Numbered from the stretch's first letter, positions 24,274 to 32,797 are shown. The stretch is DNA of 64,000 nt from Oscillospiraceae bacterium (GCA_031280965.1 JAITFZ010000005.1:1-64000); one strand, 5' to 3'. Notes: a model not told the origin generated them from the sequence alone. Made by a program: numbers and translations.

Positions 24274-26661
24274 TTAACGCAGTGTTATTCCTTTTTGTTC
24301 TAATGCCTTTAAAATTTTAGCGACCGCCTTGTCGGTTTCTTCATCGGTCAGCGTGGAATCCAATTTTCGGAAAATCAGCTTATACGACAGGCTCTTTTTG
24401 CCTTCCGGCACCTGATGCCCCGAATAGGTATCAAATAAAGTTATCTGCTCTAAGTTCGCCGCGTCACCTAAAATAATTTCGGAAATTTCGCCGGACGCTA
24501 TATTAATATCGCAGAGCAGACTTAAATCTCTTGTCATTGACGGGAACTTAGGTAATGCTTTGAATTTTGGGGTGTCTGCGCTGTAATGCAGAAGCTTCTC
24601 CATTTTCAGCTCCGCGCAATAAACCCGCATACCTATATCGAAGTTGTCGGCTGTCAAAGGGTGAATCTCGCCCATCACGCCTATAACCTCGCCGTTTACG
24701 CTAAGCTCGGCACAGCGACCGGGGTGGTAGGACTTGTTCGAGCGCAGCGGCGTGAATTTCACCGTAATTGCAAAACGCTCAAAGAGTTCTTCCAATATGC
24801 CTTTCAGCGCCGAAAAGTCTTCACTCTCGCCGTATAAGCCTATGCATAAAACTTTCTTCTCGTCCGGCAATTCCTGTCCTGTCGGTAAATATATTGTTCC
24901 GATTTCGTAGAAGCGTCCGCCGACATTGCGGTTGTTGAAATTCCGCATAATTACTTCAAGCATTGACGGCAACATCGAAATCCGCATAACGCCTGTTTCT
25001 TCGCCGAGCGGGTTGCGGATAATTACACTTTTGGCATCTTCAACTCCTGCTTTTTCGTAGGATTTAAGCGAGATGAAGCTGTGCGTCAGCGTTTCGTGAC
25101 AGCCCTGTCCCTGCATTATTATGGCTGTTTTCTTTTCAAATACCTCCTCCGGCTTTGTTCCGATTGCGGAATTAACACGCGGCAGGGTTGACGGGATTTC
25201 GTTGTAGCCGTAAATTCGCGCAACTTCTTCAGCTAAATCACATTCAAGCCTGATGTCAATTCTGATGTCGGGGACGACCGCGAAGCCGTCTTCAACCGTA
25301 AAACCGAGTCTTTTCAGTATTTCAAGCTGTTCATTCTCCGAAATATCAGCGCCGAGAATCTCGTTGATTCGCTTATAATCAAACTTAACGCGCATCGGCT
25401 CTTTGCTTGAATAGTCCTCGTCTATAATCGTCTTTACAACTTCGCCGCAACCGAGCATTTCTACAAGCTCACACGCACGAAGCAGGGCGTTTTTCGCGTT
25501 TATGGGGTCAATGCCTTTTTCAAAACGGGCGCTTGATTCGGTGCGTCTGCCGATTCTCTGCGCGGTTTTGCGTACCGAAACACCATCGAAACAGGCGGAT
25601 TCAAACACGACTTCCCTTGTGGCGTTTATAGCGTCCTCTATAATCCCGCTGTATTCCCCGCCCATAACTCCCGCAATTGCAATCGGCTTTTTCGCGTCCG
25701 CGATTACTAAAGTTTCGGGAGTAAGCACCCGTTCTTCTCCGTCGAGCAAGACGATTTTCTCGTTTTCGGCGGCGTTTCTGACTATTATTTCCGCGCCGTC
25801 AACATAACGCTTATCGAAAGCGTGCATAGGGTGTCCGTATTCAAGCATTACAAAGTTGGTTATATCAACAAAGTTATTAATCGTCCTCACGCCTGACGCT
25901 CGCAGTCTTTCTACAAGCCAGCGCGGTGAAGGCGCGATTTTAACGTTCTTCACGACTGCCGCCATATAGCGGGAACAAAGCTGTGTGTTATCAACGCGGA
26001 CTTTCAAGTCCATATCAGCTTCCACACTTTTAAATTCAGGCGTTTTTACATTAACAGGCAGATTAAAAGTCGCACCCGCTTCCCGCGCAAGTCCTATTAC
26101 GGAAAGACAGTCGGGGCGGTTATTGGTAATCTCGAACTCTACCGCGGTGTCCTTGATTCCGAGGAACTCAAGCATGTCCGTACCGATTTGCAATTTATCC
26201 GCTTCAGGGTCGTTGTCAAGAAGCAGAATTCCGTCCGGGTCGGCGTAAGGTACGTCTTCAAGCGTCAGACCGAGCTCGTTATAGCTGCACATCATGCCCT
26301 GACTTTCAACGCCGCGCAGTTTGCCGCGTTTTATTGTTGTAACGGTTCCGTCATGGAAGTTAAAAACCACGCCGCCTTCAAGCACAACGGGTACAAGCGC
26401 GCCCGCCCTGACATTCTGTGCGCCGGTCACAATCTGCACCGTCGAACCGCTACCGGCGTCAACCTGAGCCACCCACAGCTTCTCGGAGTCGGCGTGCTTT
26501 TCAATTGATATGACTTTACCGCAGACAATGTTCTTCAAAGGCTCTGATAAGTCAGTCCACTTCTCGACTTTTGAGCCGCTCATGGTCATCCCGCGGGCGA
26601 AGTCTTTTATAGGCATGTCGGCTTTAACGTAATCGCAAAGCCATTTCATTGACAGGTTCAT
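24274..26661 (-). CDS. pheT: Phenylalanyl-tRNA synthetase beta subunit
   Basis: About 795 residues, the normal length. It starts MNLSMKWLCDYVKADMP and has the tRNA-binding OB domain (GKVISIEKHADSEKLWVAQVD), the B3/B4 editing region (FEITNNRPDCLSVIGLAREA), the B5 domain and the C-terminal FDX-ACB anticodon-binding domain (FPSMTRDLSLL to the end). The ATG at 26661 is directly preceded by leader element copy C, whose VKKGLYEN frame is an artefactual extension. Between it and pheS lie a small membrane protein and two repeat copies, which is unusual for pheST. Confidence 0.96.
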   Translation of the reverse strand: MNLSMKWLCDYVKADMPIKDFARGMTMSGSKVEKWTDLSEPLKNIVCGKVISIEKHADSEKLWVAQVDAGSGSTVQIVTGAQNVRAGALVPVVLEGGVVFNFHDGTVTTIKRGKLRGVESQGMMCSYNELGLTLEDVPYADPDGILLLDNDPEADKLQIGTDMLEFLGIKDTAVEFEITNNRPDCLSVIGLAREAGATFNLPVNVKTPEFKSVEADMDLKVRVDNTQLCSRYMAAVVKNVKIAPSPRWLVERLRASGVRTINNFVDITNFVMLEYGHPMHAFDKRYVDGAEIIVRNAAENEKIVLLDGEERVLTPETLVIADAKKPIAIAGVMGGEYSGIIEDAINATREVVFESACFDGVSVRKTAQRIGRRTESSARFEKGIDPINAKNALLRACELVEMLGCGEVVKTIIDEDYSSKEPMRVKFDYKRINEILGADISENEQLEILKRLGFTVEDGFAVVPDIRIDIRLECDLAEEVARIYGYNEIPSTLPRVNSAIGTKPEEVFEKKTAIIMQGQGCHETLTHSFISLKSYEKAGVEDAKSVIIRNPLGEETGVMRISMLPSMLEVIMRNFNNRNVGGRFYEIGTIYLPTGQELPDEKKVLCIGLYGESEDFSALKGILEELFERFAITVKFTPLRSNKSYHPGRCAELSVNGEVIGVMGEIHPLTADNFDIGMRVYCAELKMEKLLHYSADTPKFKALPKFPSMTRDLSLLCDINIASGEISEIILGDAANLEQITLFDTYSGHQVPEGKKSLSYKLIFRKLDSTLTDEETDKAVAKILKALEQKGITLR

Positions 26662-26737
26662 ATTTTCATAAAGTCCTTTCTTCACCAACGGGGAATGAAA
26701 ACAACGTTTTCCCCGTTTCAGTTGTATTTTGTTTCAA
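26662..26737 (-). repeat. Dispersed leader element, copy C (before pheT)
   Basis: Minus-strand copy starting TTGAAACAAAATACAACTG. It has a strong hairpin (AACGGGGAAAAC pairing with GTTTTC-ATTCCCCGTT) and AAGAAAGGACTTTATGAAAAT, ending at the pheT ATG. Inside it, ATG-AAA-ATA-TGA overlaps the pheT start (ATGA). It is followed upstream by copy D. Confidence 0.85.
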
Positions 26738-26741
26738 GCTT

Positions 26742-26800
26742 ATTTTCATAAAGTCCTTTCTTCACCAATGGGGAATGAAAACAACGTTTTCCCGTTTCAA
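26742..26800 (-). repeat. Dispersed leader element, copy D (tandem with C)
   Basis: Tandem partner of copy C, beginning at the base next to the stop of the upstream gene. It lacks the AAAATACAACTGAAAC segment, consistent with recombination between two TGAAAC repeats. Because of the tandem, its terminal ATG opens a 27-codon frame that runs through copy C. Confidence 0.8.
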
Positions 26801-27187
26801 TTATAGATTAATACCGGATTTCCCGGTTTTCACTTTCTTGAAATGCGTCCTCGTCTGCCGCCAAAGCGCAAACCTTACCGCAAATGCCGACGCTATCCCC
26901 AAAAACAACGTACCCGCGAGCGTCAGCAATGATAACGCGCTGATTGTTTCATCCAATACCTCGCGCCCCGCGAAATTTACCGCGCCGGCTACAACAAAAG
27001 CCGCGGATATAAGAAGCGTGAAAATATAGTAAACAGCCCTGGCAGTGCGCGGTTTGATTAAATCCGAAATCAGCAGAGCGGTAGTCCCGATGAATATGCC
27101 GACACCAACCGCCGAGCCAAGCACCGTCGGAATCCCGACAACGAAAACAATCACGGAAACCTTGTATGCTTTGATATATTTTTTCAT
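26801..27187 (-). CDS. Small membrane protein of unknown function between pheS and pheT
   Basis: 128 residues with four likely membrane helices (VSVIVFVVGIPTVLG, GVGIFIGTTALLISDLI, YYIFTLLISAAFVVAGAV, ALSLLTLAGTLFLGIASAF) and a basic tail. No family recognised. It lies nine bases after pheS on the same strand, so it is probably co-transcribed. Confidence 0.6.
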   Translation of the reverse strand: MKKYIKAYKVSVIVFVVGIPTVLGSAVGVGIFIGTTALLISDLIKPRTARAVYYIFTLLISAAFVVAGAVNFAGREVLDETISALSLLTLAGTLFLGIASAFAVRFALWRQTRTHFKKVKTGKSGINL

Positions 27188-27195
27188 AATGTCAC

Positions 27196-28227
27196 CTAAA
27201 ACTGCCGTAAAAACCTCACGTCATTCTCGTATAACAGCCGCAGGTCGTCTATTTCATACCGCATCATGGTGATTCTTTCAAGCCCCATCCCGAACGCAAA
27301 ACCCGAATAAACCGCAGGGTCAATCCCGCAGTTTTGCAACACTTTCGGGTGAACAACGCCTGCGCCGAGTATTTCAAGCCAGCCCTCGCCCTTGCACATC
27401 GAACAACCGTCACCGCCGCACTTAAAACAGGATAAATCGACCTCCGCGCTCGGCTCGGTGTAAGGGAAGTGGTGCGGGCGGAAGCGCAGACGCACAGAAT
27501 CGCCGTAAAGCCGCTTCATAAAGGCTTCAAGCGTTCCTTTCAGGTCGGCGAACGTGATATTCTTATCAACCACAAGCGCCTCGCACTGGTAGAAAACCGG
27601 CGAGTGCGTTGCGTCAACTTCGTCCCTGCGGTAAACGCGCCCCGGACTGATAACGGCAATCGGCGGCTTGTTTTCAAGCATAGTGCGAATCTGCACAGAG
27701 CTTGTCTGTGTACGAAGCACAACATCATCGCTGACATAAAACGTGTCGCCTTCGTCACGCGCCGGATGACCGGCGGGAGTGTTGAGCATATCAAAAACAA
27801 AGCGGGTTTCCTCGATTTCGGGACCGCCGACCACCGTATAGCCCATTGAACGGAAAATTTCCTTCAGTTCATCAAGCACCACGCTCATCGGGTGGCTTTT
27901 TCCGAGCGGGAATCGTTTTCCCGGGAGCGTTACATCTACGGCTTCTTTCTTAATACGTTGCTCATAATCTAACGCCTTTAGCTTCACCATCTGCTCGGAA
28001 ACGGCTTTTTCCACGGCTTCGCGCACTTCGTTGGCTTTCGCGCCTATTACGGGACGTTCATCAGCGGAAAGCTTGCCCATTGTTTTTAAAACAGCGGTCA
28101 GCTCGCCTTTTTTTCCGAGAATCTTAACGCGAATATCATTTACGGCGTCAAGGTCTGTGCTGTCTTTTATCGCCGAAAGCGTCCGTTCGCTGATTTGTTC
28201 TATTTTTTCGAGTGTTTCTTTAATCAT
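27196..28227 (-). CDS. pheS: Phenylalanyl-tRNA synthetase alpha subunit
   Basis: 343 residues. The N-terminal coiled coil is followed by the class II core: motif 2 in SPGRVYRRDEVDATHSPVFYQCE, PHHFPYTEPSAEVDLSCF, and motif 3 GFAFGMGLERITMMRY. The Cys pairs of CFKCGGDGCSMCKGEGW are typical of the bacterial subunit. Shine-Dalgarno AAAGGATT. tRNA-Arg lies 62 bases upstream on the same strand; no T-box motif is present in that gap. Confidence 0.97.
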   Translation of the reverse strand: MIKETLEKIEQISERTLSAIKDSTDLDAVNDIRVKILGKKGELTAVLKTMGKLSADERPVIGAKANEVREAVEKAVSEQMVKLKALDYEQRIKKEAVDVTLPGKRFPLGKSHPMSVVLDELKEIFRSMGYTVVGGPEIEETRFVFDMLNTPAGHPARDEGDTFYVSDDVVLRTQTSSVQIRTMLENKPPIAVISPGRVYRRDEVDATHSPVFYQCEALVVDKNITFADLKGTLEAFMKRLYGDSVRLRFRPHHFPYTEPSAEVDLSCFKCGGDGCSMCKGEGWLEILGAGVVHPKVLQNCGIDPAVYSGFAFGMGLERITMMRYEIDDLRLLYENDVRFLRQF

Positions 28228-28289
28228 GGCAATCCTTTAATTGTTTCTCCCCGCCGCAAGCGGCGGTTTTATGCGCGGCGCTACGCCGC

Positions 28290-28361
28290 CACCCCTACCA
28301 GGAATCGAACCTGGAACTAATTCTTAGGAGGAACTTGTTATATCCATTTAACTATAGGGGC
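28290..28361 (-). tRNA. tRNA-Arg (CCU anticodon)
   Basis: 72-base cloverleaf. The acceptor GCCCCTA pairs with TAGGGGT (G-U at the end). D stem GTTA/TAAC. Anticodon loop CTCCTAA gives CCU. T arm CAGGT-TCGATTC-CTGGT. CCA is not encoded. Decodes AGG. GC-rich palindromes follow (28252-28288). Confidence 0.92.
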
Positions 28362-28404
28362 GAATTACAATTTTTAATATGCAGTTCTATACATTCGCCA
28401 TAAT

Positions 28405-28433
28405 AGTATACCAAAAATTTGAAGGAATGTCAA
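28405..28433 (-). promoter_or_regulatory. Promoter of tRNA-Arg, possibly of the pheST operon
   Basis: Minus-strand TTGACA (28428-28433), 17-base spacer, TATACT (28405-28410). No other promoter is visible before pheS, so tRNA and pheS may share it. Confidence 0.7.
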
Positions 28434-28448
28434 CTACTGCGGAAAAAC

Positions 28449-28477
28449 TTGCAAAGTCCGCGCTGTTATGTTATAAT
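28449..28477 (+). promoter_or_regulatory. ilvE promoter
   Basis: TTGCAA (28449-28454), 17-base spacer, TATAAT (28472-28477), divergent from the tRNA-Arg promoter 15 bases away. Confidence 0.65.
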
Positions 28478-28508
28478 ATTAAGGAACTAAAAGAAAGGGC
28501 ATAAAAAC

Positions 28509-29573
28509 ATGAACATAAAAATTACAAAAACCACTAATCCCAAACCTATTCCTGCCGATGATTCAACCCTCGGTTTCGGGCGCGTTTTCTCCGACCATAT
28601 GTTTGTTATGAACTATAAGAAAGGGGAGGGCTGGTACGACCCGCGCATAGTACCTTTTGACGACATTGCGCTTTCTCCCGCCGCTATGGTTCTGCACTAT
28701 TCGCAGACTATATTCGAGGGTTTAAAAGCGTACAGAAAGCCGGACGGTAATATTCAGCTTTTCCGTCCCGAAGAAAACTTCAAGCGCATGAATCTGTCGG
28801 GTTCGCGCATGGTTATACCCGAAATACCGGAAGATGTTGCGCTCGCGGGACTCAAAGAACTTTTGAAACTCGATAAAGACTGGATTCCTCACAGTGACGG
28901 CGCGTCTTTGTACATACGTCCGTTTGTTTTCGCGTCAGACCCGTTTGTAGGGGTCAGACCGGGCGAGGAATACATCTTCATGATTATAACTTCACCGTCC
29001 GGACCTTATTATGCGACCGGCTTAAACCCTGTCGGCATTTACGTTGAGGAAAGCTTTGTCCGCGCAGTAAGAGGCGGCCCCGGTTACACGAAAACCGGCG
29101 GGAATTACGCCGCATCGCTCGCGGGGCAGGTTGAAGCGCAGAAGCAAGGCTTGGCGCAGGTGCTGTGGCTTGACGGAATCGAACGCAAATATATCGAAGA
29201 GGTCGGCGCGATGAACATTTTCTTTGTAATCGGCGATGAGGTTATTACACCGGAACTGCAAGGCTCAATCCTTGAGGGAATTACCCGCAAATCAGTAATT
29301 GAACTTTGCCGCAAGTGGGGTTTGAAAGTTACCGAGCGTAAAATTTCTATTGATGAAATCGCGGACACTTACAAGAGCGGCGCGCTCAAAGAATGTTTCG
29401 GGACGGGTACGGCGGCGGTAATTTCACCGGTTGGTCTGCTTAAATGGGGGGATTTAAGCATGGAAATCAACAATAATAAGATAGGCGACGTGTCGAAGCG
29501 GCTTTATGATACGCTGACGGGAATCCAGTACGGGAAGATTACAGACGACATGAACTGGGTAAGGGAATTGTAA
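28509..29573 (+). CDS. ilvE: Branched-chain amino-acid aminotransferase
   Basis: PLP-dependent fold-type IV transaminase, last step of Leu/Ile/Val synthesis. 354 residues, of the long clade. The PLP lysine is in GPGYTKTGGNYAAS. Conserved QTIFEGLKAY, LWLDGIERKYIEEVGAMNIFF and CFGTGTAAVISPVG are all present. It is 15 bases upstream of glyS, so they form a two-gene unit. Confidence 0.95.
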   Translation: MNIKITKTTNPKPIPADDSTLGFGRVFSDHMFVMNYKKGEGWYDPRIVPFDDIALSPAAMVLHYSQTIFEGLKAYRKPDGNIQLFRPEENFKRMNLSGSRMVIPEIPEDVALAGLKELLKLDKDWIPHSDGASLYIRPFVFASDPFVGVRPGEEYIFMIITSPSGPYYATGLNPVGIYVEESFVRAVRGGPGYTKTGGNYAASLAGQVEAQKQGLAQVLWLDGIERKYIEEVGAMNIFFVIGDEVITPELQGSILEGITRKSVIELCRKWGLKVTERKISIDEIADTYKSGALKECFGTGTAAVISPVGLLKWGDLSMEINNNKIGDVSKRLYDTLTGIQYGKITDDMNWVREL

Positions 29574-29588
29574 AGAAGGAGATAGGTT

Positions 29589-30965
29589 ATGCAAAACACA
29601 GAAAAAACAATGGACAAGCTCATCGCTCTTTGCAAGGGGCGCGGCTTTATATTCGCGGGGAGCGAAATTTACGGCGGACTTGCCAATACGTGGGACTACG
29701 GTCCGCTCGGCACAGAACTTAAAAACAATATAAAAAAGGCATGGCTGAAAAAATTTGTGCAGGAAAGCAGATACAATGTAGGCTTGGACAGCGCGATTCT
29801 GATGAACCCGCAAACCTGGGCCGCTTCGGGGCATCTGGCCGGCTTTTCCGACCCGCTGATTTCATGCAAGGGCTGTAAAACCCGCCACAGAGCCGATAAT
29901 TTAATAGAGGATTTCGACGGTACTGTAACCGCCGGTTGGGAAGATAAGCGGCTTGAAGAGTATATAAGCGGGAAAAAAATTACCTGTCCCGATTGCGGCA
30001 AAGCCGAATTCACTGATATAAAAAAATTCAACCTCATGTTCAAAACCTTTCAGGGTGTAACTGAGGACAGCGTTTCCGAGATTTATCTGCGTCCCGAAAC
30101 AGCGCAGGGTATTTTCGTGAACTTCGCAAATATTCAGCGTACCACCCGCCGCAAGATACCTTTTGGCGTTGCGCAAATAGGAAAATCGTTCAGAAACGAA
30201 GTTACTCCGGGCAAGTTTATTTTCCGTGTGCGTGAGTTCGAGCAGATGGAGCTTGAGTTTTTCTGCAAACCCGGCACGGATTTAGAATGGTTTAATTACT
30301 GGAAAGATTTTTGTAAAAACTGGCTGTTATCTTTAGGGTTACAGGAAGAAAATCTGCGGCTTCGCGACCATACTGCCGAAGAACTCAGCTTCTACTCAAA
30401 GGCGACCACGGATTTTGAATACCTGTACCCGTTCGGCTGGGGCGAGCTTTGGGGGATTGCCGACCGCACGAATTATGACTTGAAGCAGCACATTGACGAA
30501 TCGGGCAAATCGCTTGAATACTTCGACCCCGAAACTAACGAGAAATATATTCCTTATGTAGTCGAGCCGAGTCTTGGTGTTGAACGGCTTCTGCTTGCGG
30601 TGCTGACGGACGCTTACGATGAGGAAATTCTGCCCGATGGCACAACGAGAACCGTTCTGCGTTTCCACACGTATCTTGCGCCTTATAAGGCGGCTGTACT
30701 GCCGCTGTCAAAAAAGTTAGCAGATAAAGCCGGAGAAATTTATGCAGAACTGTGCAGGTCTTTCGTCTGCGAATATGACGACATAGGCAGTATCGGCAAG
30801 CGGTACCGCAGACAGGACGAAATCGGTACGCCTTTCTGCGTGACGGTGGACTTCGAGAGCCTTGAAGACAGTAAGGTGACAGTGCGCGAGAGGGACAGCA
30901 TGGAGCAGGTGAGGATTGGGATAAGTGAGGTTCGGGGGTATATTGAGGAGCGGGTAAGATTTTGA
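29589..30965 (+). CDS. glyS: Glycyl-tRNA synthetase (dimeric, single chain)
   Basis: 458-residue class II synthetase of the alpha-2 type. It starts with [28 protein letters not shown]. Motif 2 is near [26 protein letters not shown]. Motif 3 is [12 protein letters not shown], and the C-terminal anticodon domain begins at about 365. The zinc-like pairs CKGC and CPDC are in the insertion. No T-box leader is present because ilvE is only 15 bases upstream. Confidence 0.96.
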   Translation: MQNTEKTMDKLIALCKGRGFIFAGSEIYGGLANTWDYGPLGTELKNNIKKAWLKKFVQESRYNVGLDSAILMNPQTWAASGHLAGFSDPLISCKGCKTRHRADNLIEDFDGTVTAGWEDKRLEEYISGKKITCPDCGKAEFTDIKKFNLMFKTFQGVTEDSVSEIYLRPETAQGIFVNFANIQRTTRRKIPFGVAQIGKSFRNEVTPGKFIFRVREFEQMELEFFCKPGTDLEWFNYWKDFCKNWLLSLGLQEENLRLRDHTAEELSFYSKATTDFEYLYPFGWGELWGIADRTNYDLKQHIDESGKSLEYFDPETNEKYIPYVVEPSLGVERLLLAVLTDAYDEEILPDGTTRTVLRFHTYLAPYKAAVLPLSKKLADKAGEIYAELCRSFVCEYDDIGSIGKRYRRQDEIGTPFCVTVDFESLEDSKVTVRERDSMEQVRIGISEVRGYIEERVRF

Positions 30966-31020
30966 TGCAGGGGTTGACAAACAAAAATGGTTGTGCTGTT
31001 CTGAAAACAGAAAAAGGATA

Positions 31021-31204
31021 GCAACAGTTCATTAACTCATGCGAGCGAATACCCGAGAGTGCCACCTCTCGGGTATTCATTTAAGAAATGGATAACAGCG
31101 CCATCCCTAAAATCCAATATAGTCGTTTAACTTTCAAACCACCCTGCCGCTTCACGGCGGGGTGGTTAAAATTTAAGCTGCTTTTAAAGTTAAATAACTG
31201 TTGC
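31021..31204. repeat. MITE-like palindromic element downstream of glyS
   Basis: 184 bases bounded by inverted ends GCAACAGTTCATTAACT and AGTTAAATAACTGTTGC (15 of 17 positions complementary). Inside are two 13-bp hairpins: GAATACCCGAGAG/CTCTCGGGTATTC (31047-31078) and AACCACCCTGCCG/CGGCGGGGTGGTT (31137-31167). The second is flanked by TTTAACTTT/AAAGTTAAA. No clear target-site duplication. The inner hairpins could also end glyS transcription. No coding sequence seen in 30966-31252. Confidence 0.5.
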
Positions 31205-31252
31205 AGCATTATTATAGATTTTTGTCGAATTTAAGGCGGCATAAGCCTACGT

Positions 31253-31534
31253 TTATTTATTTCCCCTTATTTTCTCAACTATATTATAAACCAGCGCGAT
31301 TTCGTCAGGTTCCAAACCCGTCACACGTATGTTCGTGCTATCGTCTAATTCAAGCAAATAATCCGCACTGACATTGAAAAATTTGCACAGTTCAACGAGA
31401 TTCGATACACTCGGAACCGATAAACCTTGTTCGTAAGAATTAATCGCGGTGCGCGATAAAGTCAAAACTCTCCCCAGTTCAGCCTGTGTCATACTCATCG
31501 CTTCCCGTAGTTCTTTTATCCTGTCTGCTATCAT
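31253..31534 (-). CDS. XRE-family (HTH_3) transcriptional regulator
   Basis: 93 residues with an N-terminal Cro/C1-type helix-turn-helix (MTQAELGRVLTLSRTAINSYEQGLSVPSVSNLVELCKFFNVSADYLLELD) and a short C-terminal tail. It is divergent from the membrane protein gene at 31702. The shared 167-base gap contains two GACGTTRT repeats (near 31598 and 31619) that could be its operator. Confidence 0.88.
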   Translation of the reverse strand: MIADRIKELREAMSMTQAELGRVLTLSRTAINSYEQGLSVPSVSNLVELCKFFNVSADYLLELDDSTNIRVTGLEPDEIALVYNIVEKIRGNK

Positions 31535-31627
31535 ATTAATAAATCTCCTTTTACTAATATGATACCCTGTTCTAATTGATATGTCGCTATCTGTGATGAC
31601 GTTATATTGTCTGATTTGACGTTGTGC

Positions 31628-31656
31628 TTGACATTTTAATATTTCTATGTTATAAT
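31628..31656 (+). promoter_or_regulatory. Consensus promoter of the membrane protein at 31702
   Basis: TTGACA (31628-31633), 17-base spacer, TATAAT (31651-31656): a perfect match. A GACGTT repeat lies just upstream. Confidence 0.75.
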
Positions 31657-31701
31657 TTGGATATTAACGGCAGAAAATGCCGACTTTAGGAGGAAGATAT
31701 C

Positions 31702-32028
31702 ATGGCAAACAAAGCAAATTATCCGTTTTTATCAATCTCAAAATTAATTCTAAGAATCATCGGAGTAATAGCTGTTTTATCAACTTTAATAGGGGCTATT
31801 GCATTGGCAAGGAGCGAATTTATCCTTGGAATATTCGACCTTTGCTGCTGTGACGGAACAGCAGGTGTAACAGTTTTAGGCTTTTTTGTCGGTCTGATAG
31901 GAGGCGCTGTAAGTGGTTTTATTTGGTTCGCCCTTGCCGAAGTTATAGCATTGTTCGTAACAATGGGACAAAATGTGGAAAAGCTCGCGCAGAACGTGAA
32001 GTCGTTAGCGGAGCGGGAGGAGGAGTAA
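31702..32028 (+). CDS. Small membrane protein of unknown function
   Basis: 108 residues with two membrane helices (about 15-35 and 50-85) separated by a short loop with CCC, then a charged amphipathic tail (GQNVEKLAQNVKSLAEREEE). Shine-Dalgarno AGGAGG. No family recognised. Divergent from the XRE regulator, which may control it. Confidence 0.65.
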   Translation: MANKANYPFLSISKLILRIIGVIAVLSTLIGAIALARSEFILGIFDLCCCDGTAGVTVLGFFVGLIGGAVSGFIWFALAEVIALFVTMGQNVEKLAQNVKSLAEREEE

Positions 32029-32037
32029 TTTTCACTA

Positions 32038-32066
32038 TTGACAGAATTTGAACAGTATGCTATAAT
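32038..32066 (+). promoter_or_regulatory. Consensus promoter of the antitoxin-like gene
   Basis: TTGACA (32038-32043), 17-base spacer, TATAAT (32061-32066): a perfect match. Confidence 0.75.
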
Positions 32067-32067
32067 A

Positions 32068-32085
32068 TGTACATAATACAGTACA
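32068..32085 (+). promoter_or_regulatory. Candidate autoregulatory operator
   Basis: TGTAC-N8-GTACA inverted repeat at the predicted transcription start, 18 bases before the antitoxin-like start codon. Antitoxins of the Phd/YefM family repress through such palindromes. Inference from position. Confidence 0.45.
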
Positions 32086-32102
32086 GAAAGAGGTGCATAT
32101 TT

Positions 32103-32360
32103 ATGATAGCTTTAAGAACAGTAGACGTTCGCAATGATTTTAAAAAAATAAGCGACATTATTAATTCCGGCGAGAAAGTTTTAATCGCCCGTCCTCATAA
32201 CCAAAATTTGGTTGTTTTAAGCGAGAAAGAATATAACGAATTGCAAAAAGCTCGTCGTAACGCGGAGTATTTTTCAAAAATTGATGAATATCTGCAACAA
32301 GCCGCTGAAGGTAAAGTAATAGCTAAAACAATGGAAGAGCTTGAGGAAATGGCGAAATGA
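32103..32360 (+). CDS. Phd/YefM-family antitoxin-like protein, no toxin partner
   Basis: 85 residues. The start MIALRTVDVRNDFKKISDIINSGEKVLIARPHNQNLVVLSEKEYNELQ is the Phd/YefM DNA-binding fold, and the C-terminal helices (AKTMEELEEMAK) normally wrap the toxin. AAAGAGGTG precedes the ATG at 32103. The region after it (32361-32527) has only a terminator and no RelE/Doc-like gene, and none lies upstream. It is therefore an orphan antitoxin or a plain regulator. Confidence 0.8.
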   Translation: MIALRTVDVRNDFKKISDIINSGEKVLIARPHNQNLVVLSEKEYNELQKARRNAEYFSKIDEYLQQAAEGKVIAKTMEELEEMAK

Positions 32361-32413
32361 AAGGAACTTGGTTATAGTTTCCTGTAAAGGTCATTATGAA
32401 AATTAAAGAAAAC

Positions 32414-32439
32414 CGCCCTCTCCCTTTCGGGAGGGGGCG
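32414..32439 (+). terminator. Terminator after the antitoxin-like gene
   Basis: CGCCCTCTCCC-TTTC-GGGAGGGGGCG followed by AATTTT: an 11-bp GC-rich stem with a tetraloop. Confidence 0.75.
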
Positions 32440-32527
32440 AATTTTGCTCAAGTCGTAATACGGGGAAACCTTGTTGCGTTGTTTCGCAGGTCAGTAAAAC
32501 CCATTTTGACTTTTTGCGTTACAAGGA

Positions 32528-32797
32528 TTATGCTCTTTGTTTTGCGAAGCACTCGCTGCAATAAACGGGCCTGTCATCGCGGGGGTTGAAAGGAATCTTT
32601 GCTTCGCCGCCGCAGTCAGCGCAGGTAGCGATAAAGGTTTCCTTGCTTCTGGATGCGCTTTTCTTCGCATCGCGGCACGCTTTACAGCGCTGTGGCTCGT
32701 TCACGAAGCCTTTCTCGGCGTAGAACTCTTGTTCGCCTGCCGTGAAAATGAAGTCTGCTCCGCAATCCTTGCATTGAAGGGTTTTGTCGTCGAACAT
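32528..32797 (-). CDS. Small double zinc-ribbon protein
   Basis: 89 residues with four CxxC knuckles: CKDCGADFIF, RCKACRDAKK, CADCGGEAKIPF and YCSECF. Two zinc ribbons can be drawn, with a basic Ser/Lys-rich linker between. The C-terminal PFNPRDDRPVYC is typical of a widespread clostridial family. Likely nucleic-acid or protein binding; role unknown. GAGGT precedes the ATG by nine bases. Confidence 0.75.
   Translation of the reverse strand: MFDDKTLQCKDCGADFIFTAGEQEFYAEKGFVNEPQRCKACRDAKKSASRSKETFIATCADCGGEAKIPFNPRDDRPVYCSECFAKQRA

Noticed and set aside
28228-28508. T-box riboswitch before pheS or ilvE
   Set aside because: The space before pheS is filled by tRNA-Arg and short GC palindromes. 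The ilvE leader is about 25 bases. No T-box core sequence or specifier stem is present.
32361-32527. Toxin gene paired with the Phd/YefM-like antitoxin
   Set aside because: Only a terminator hairpin and short frames without toxin motifs are present.
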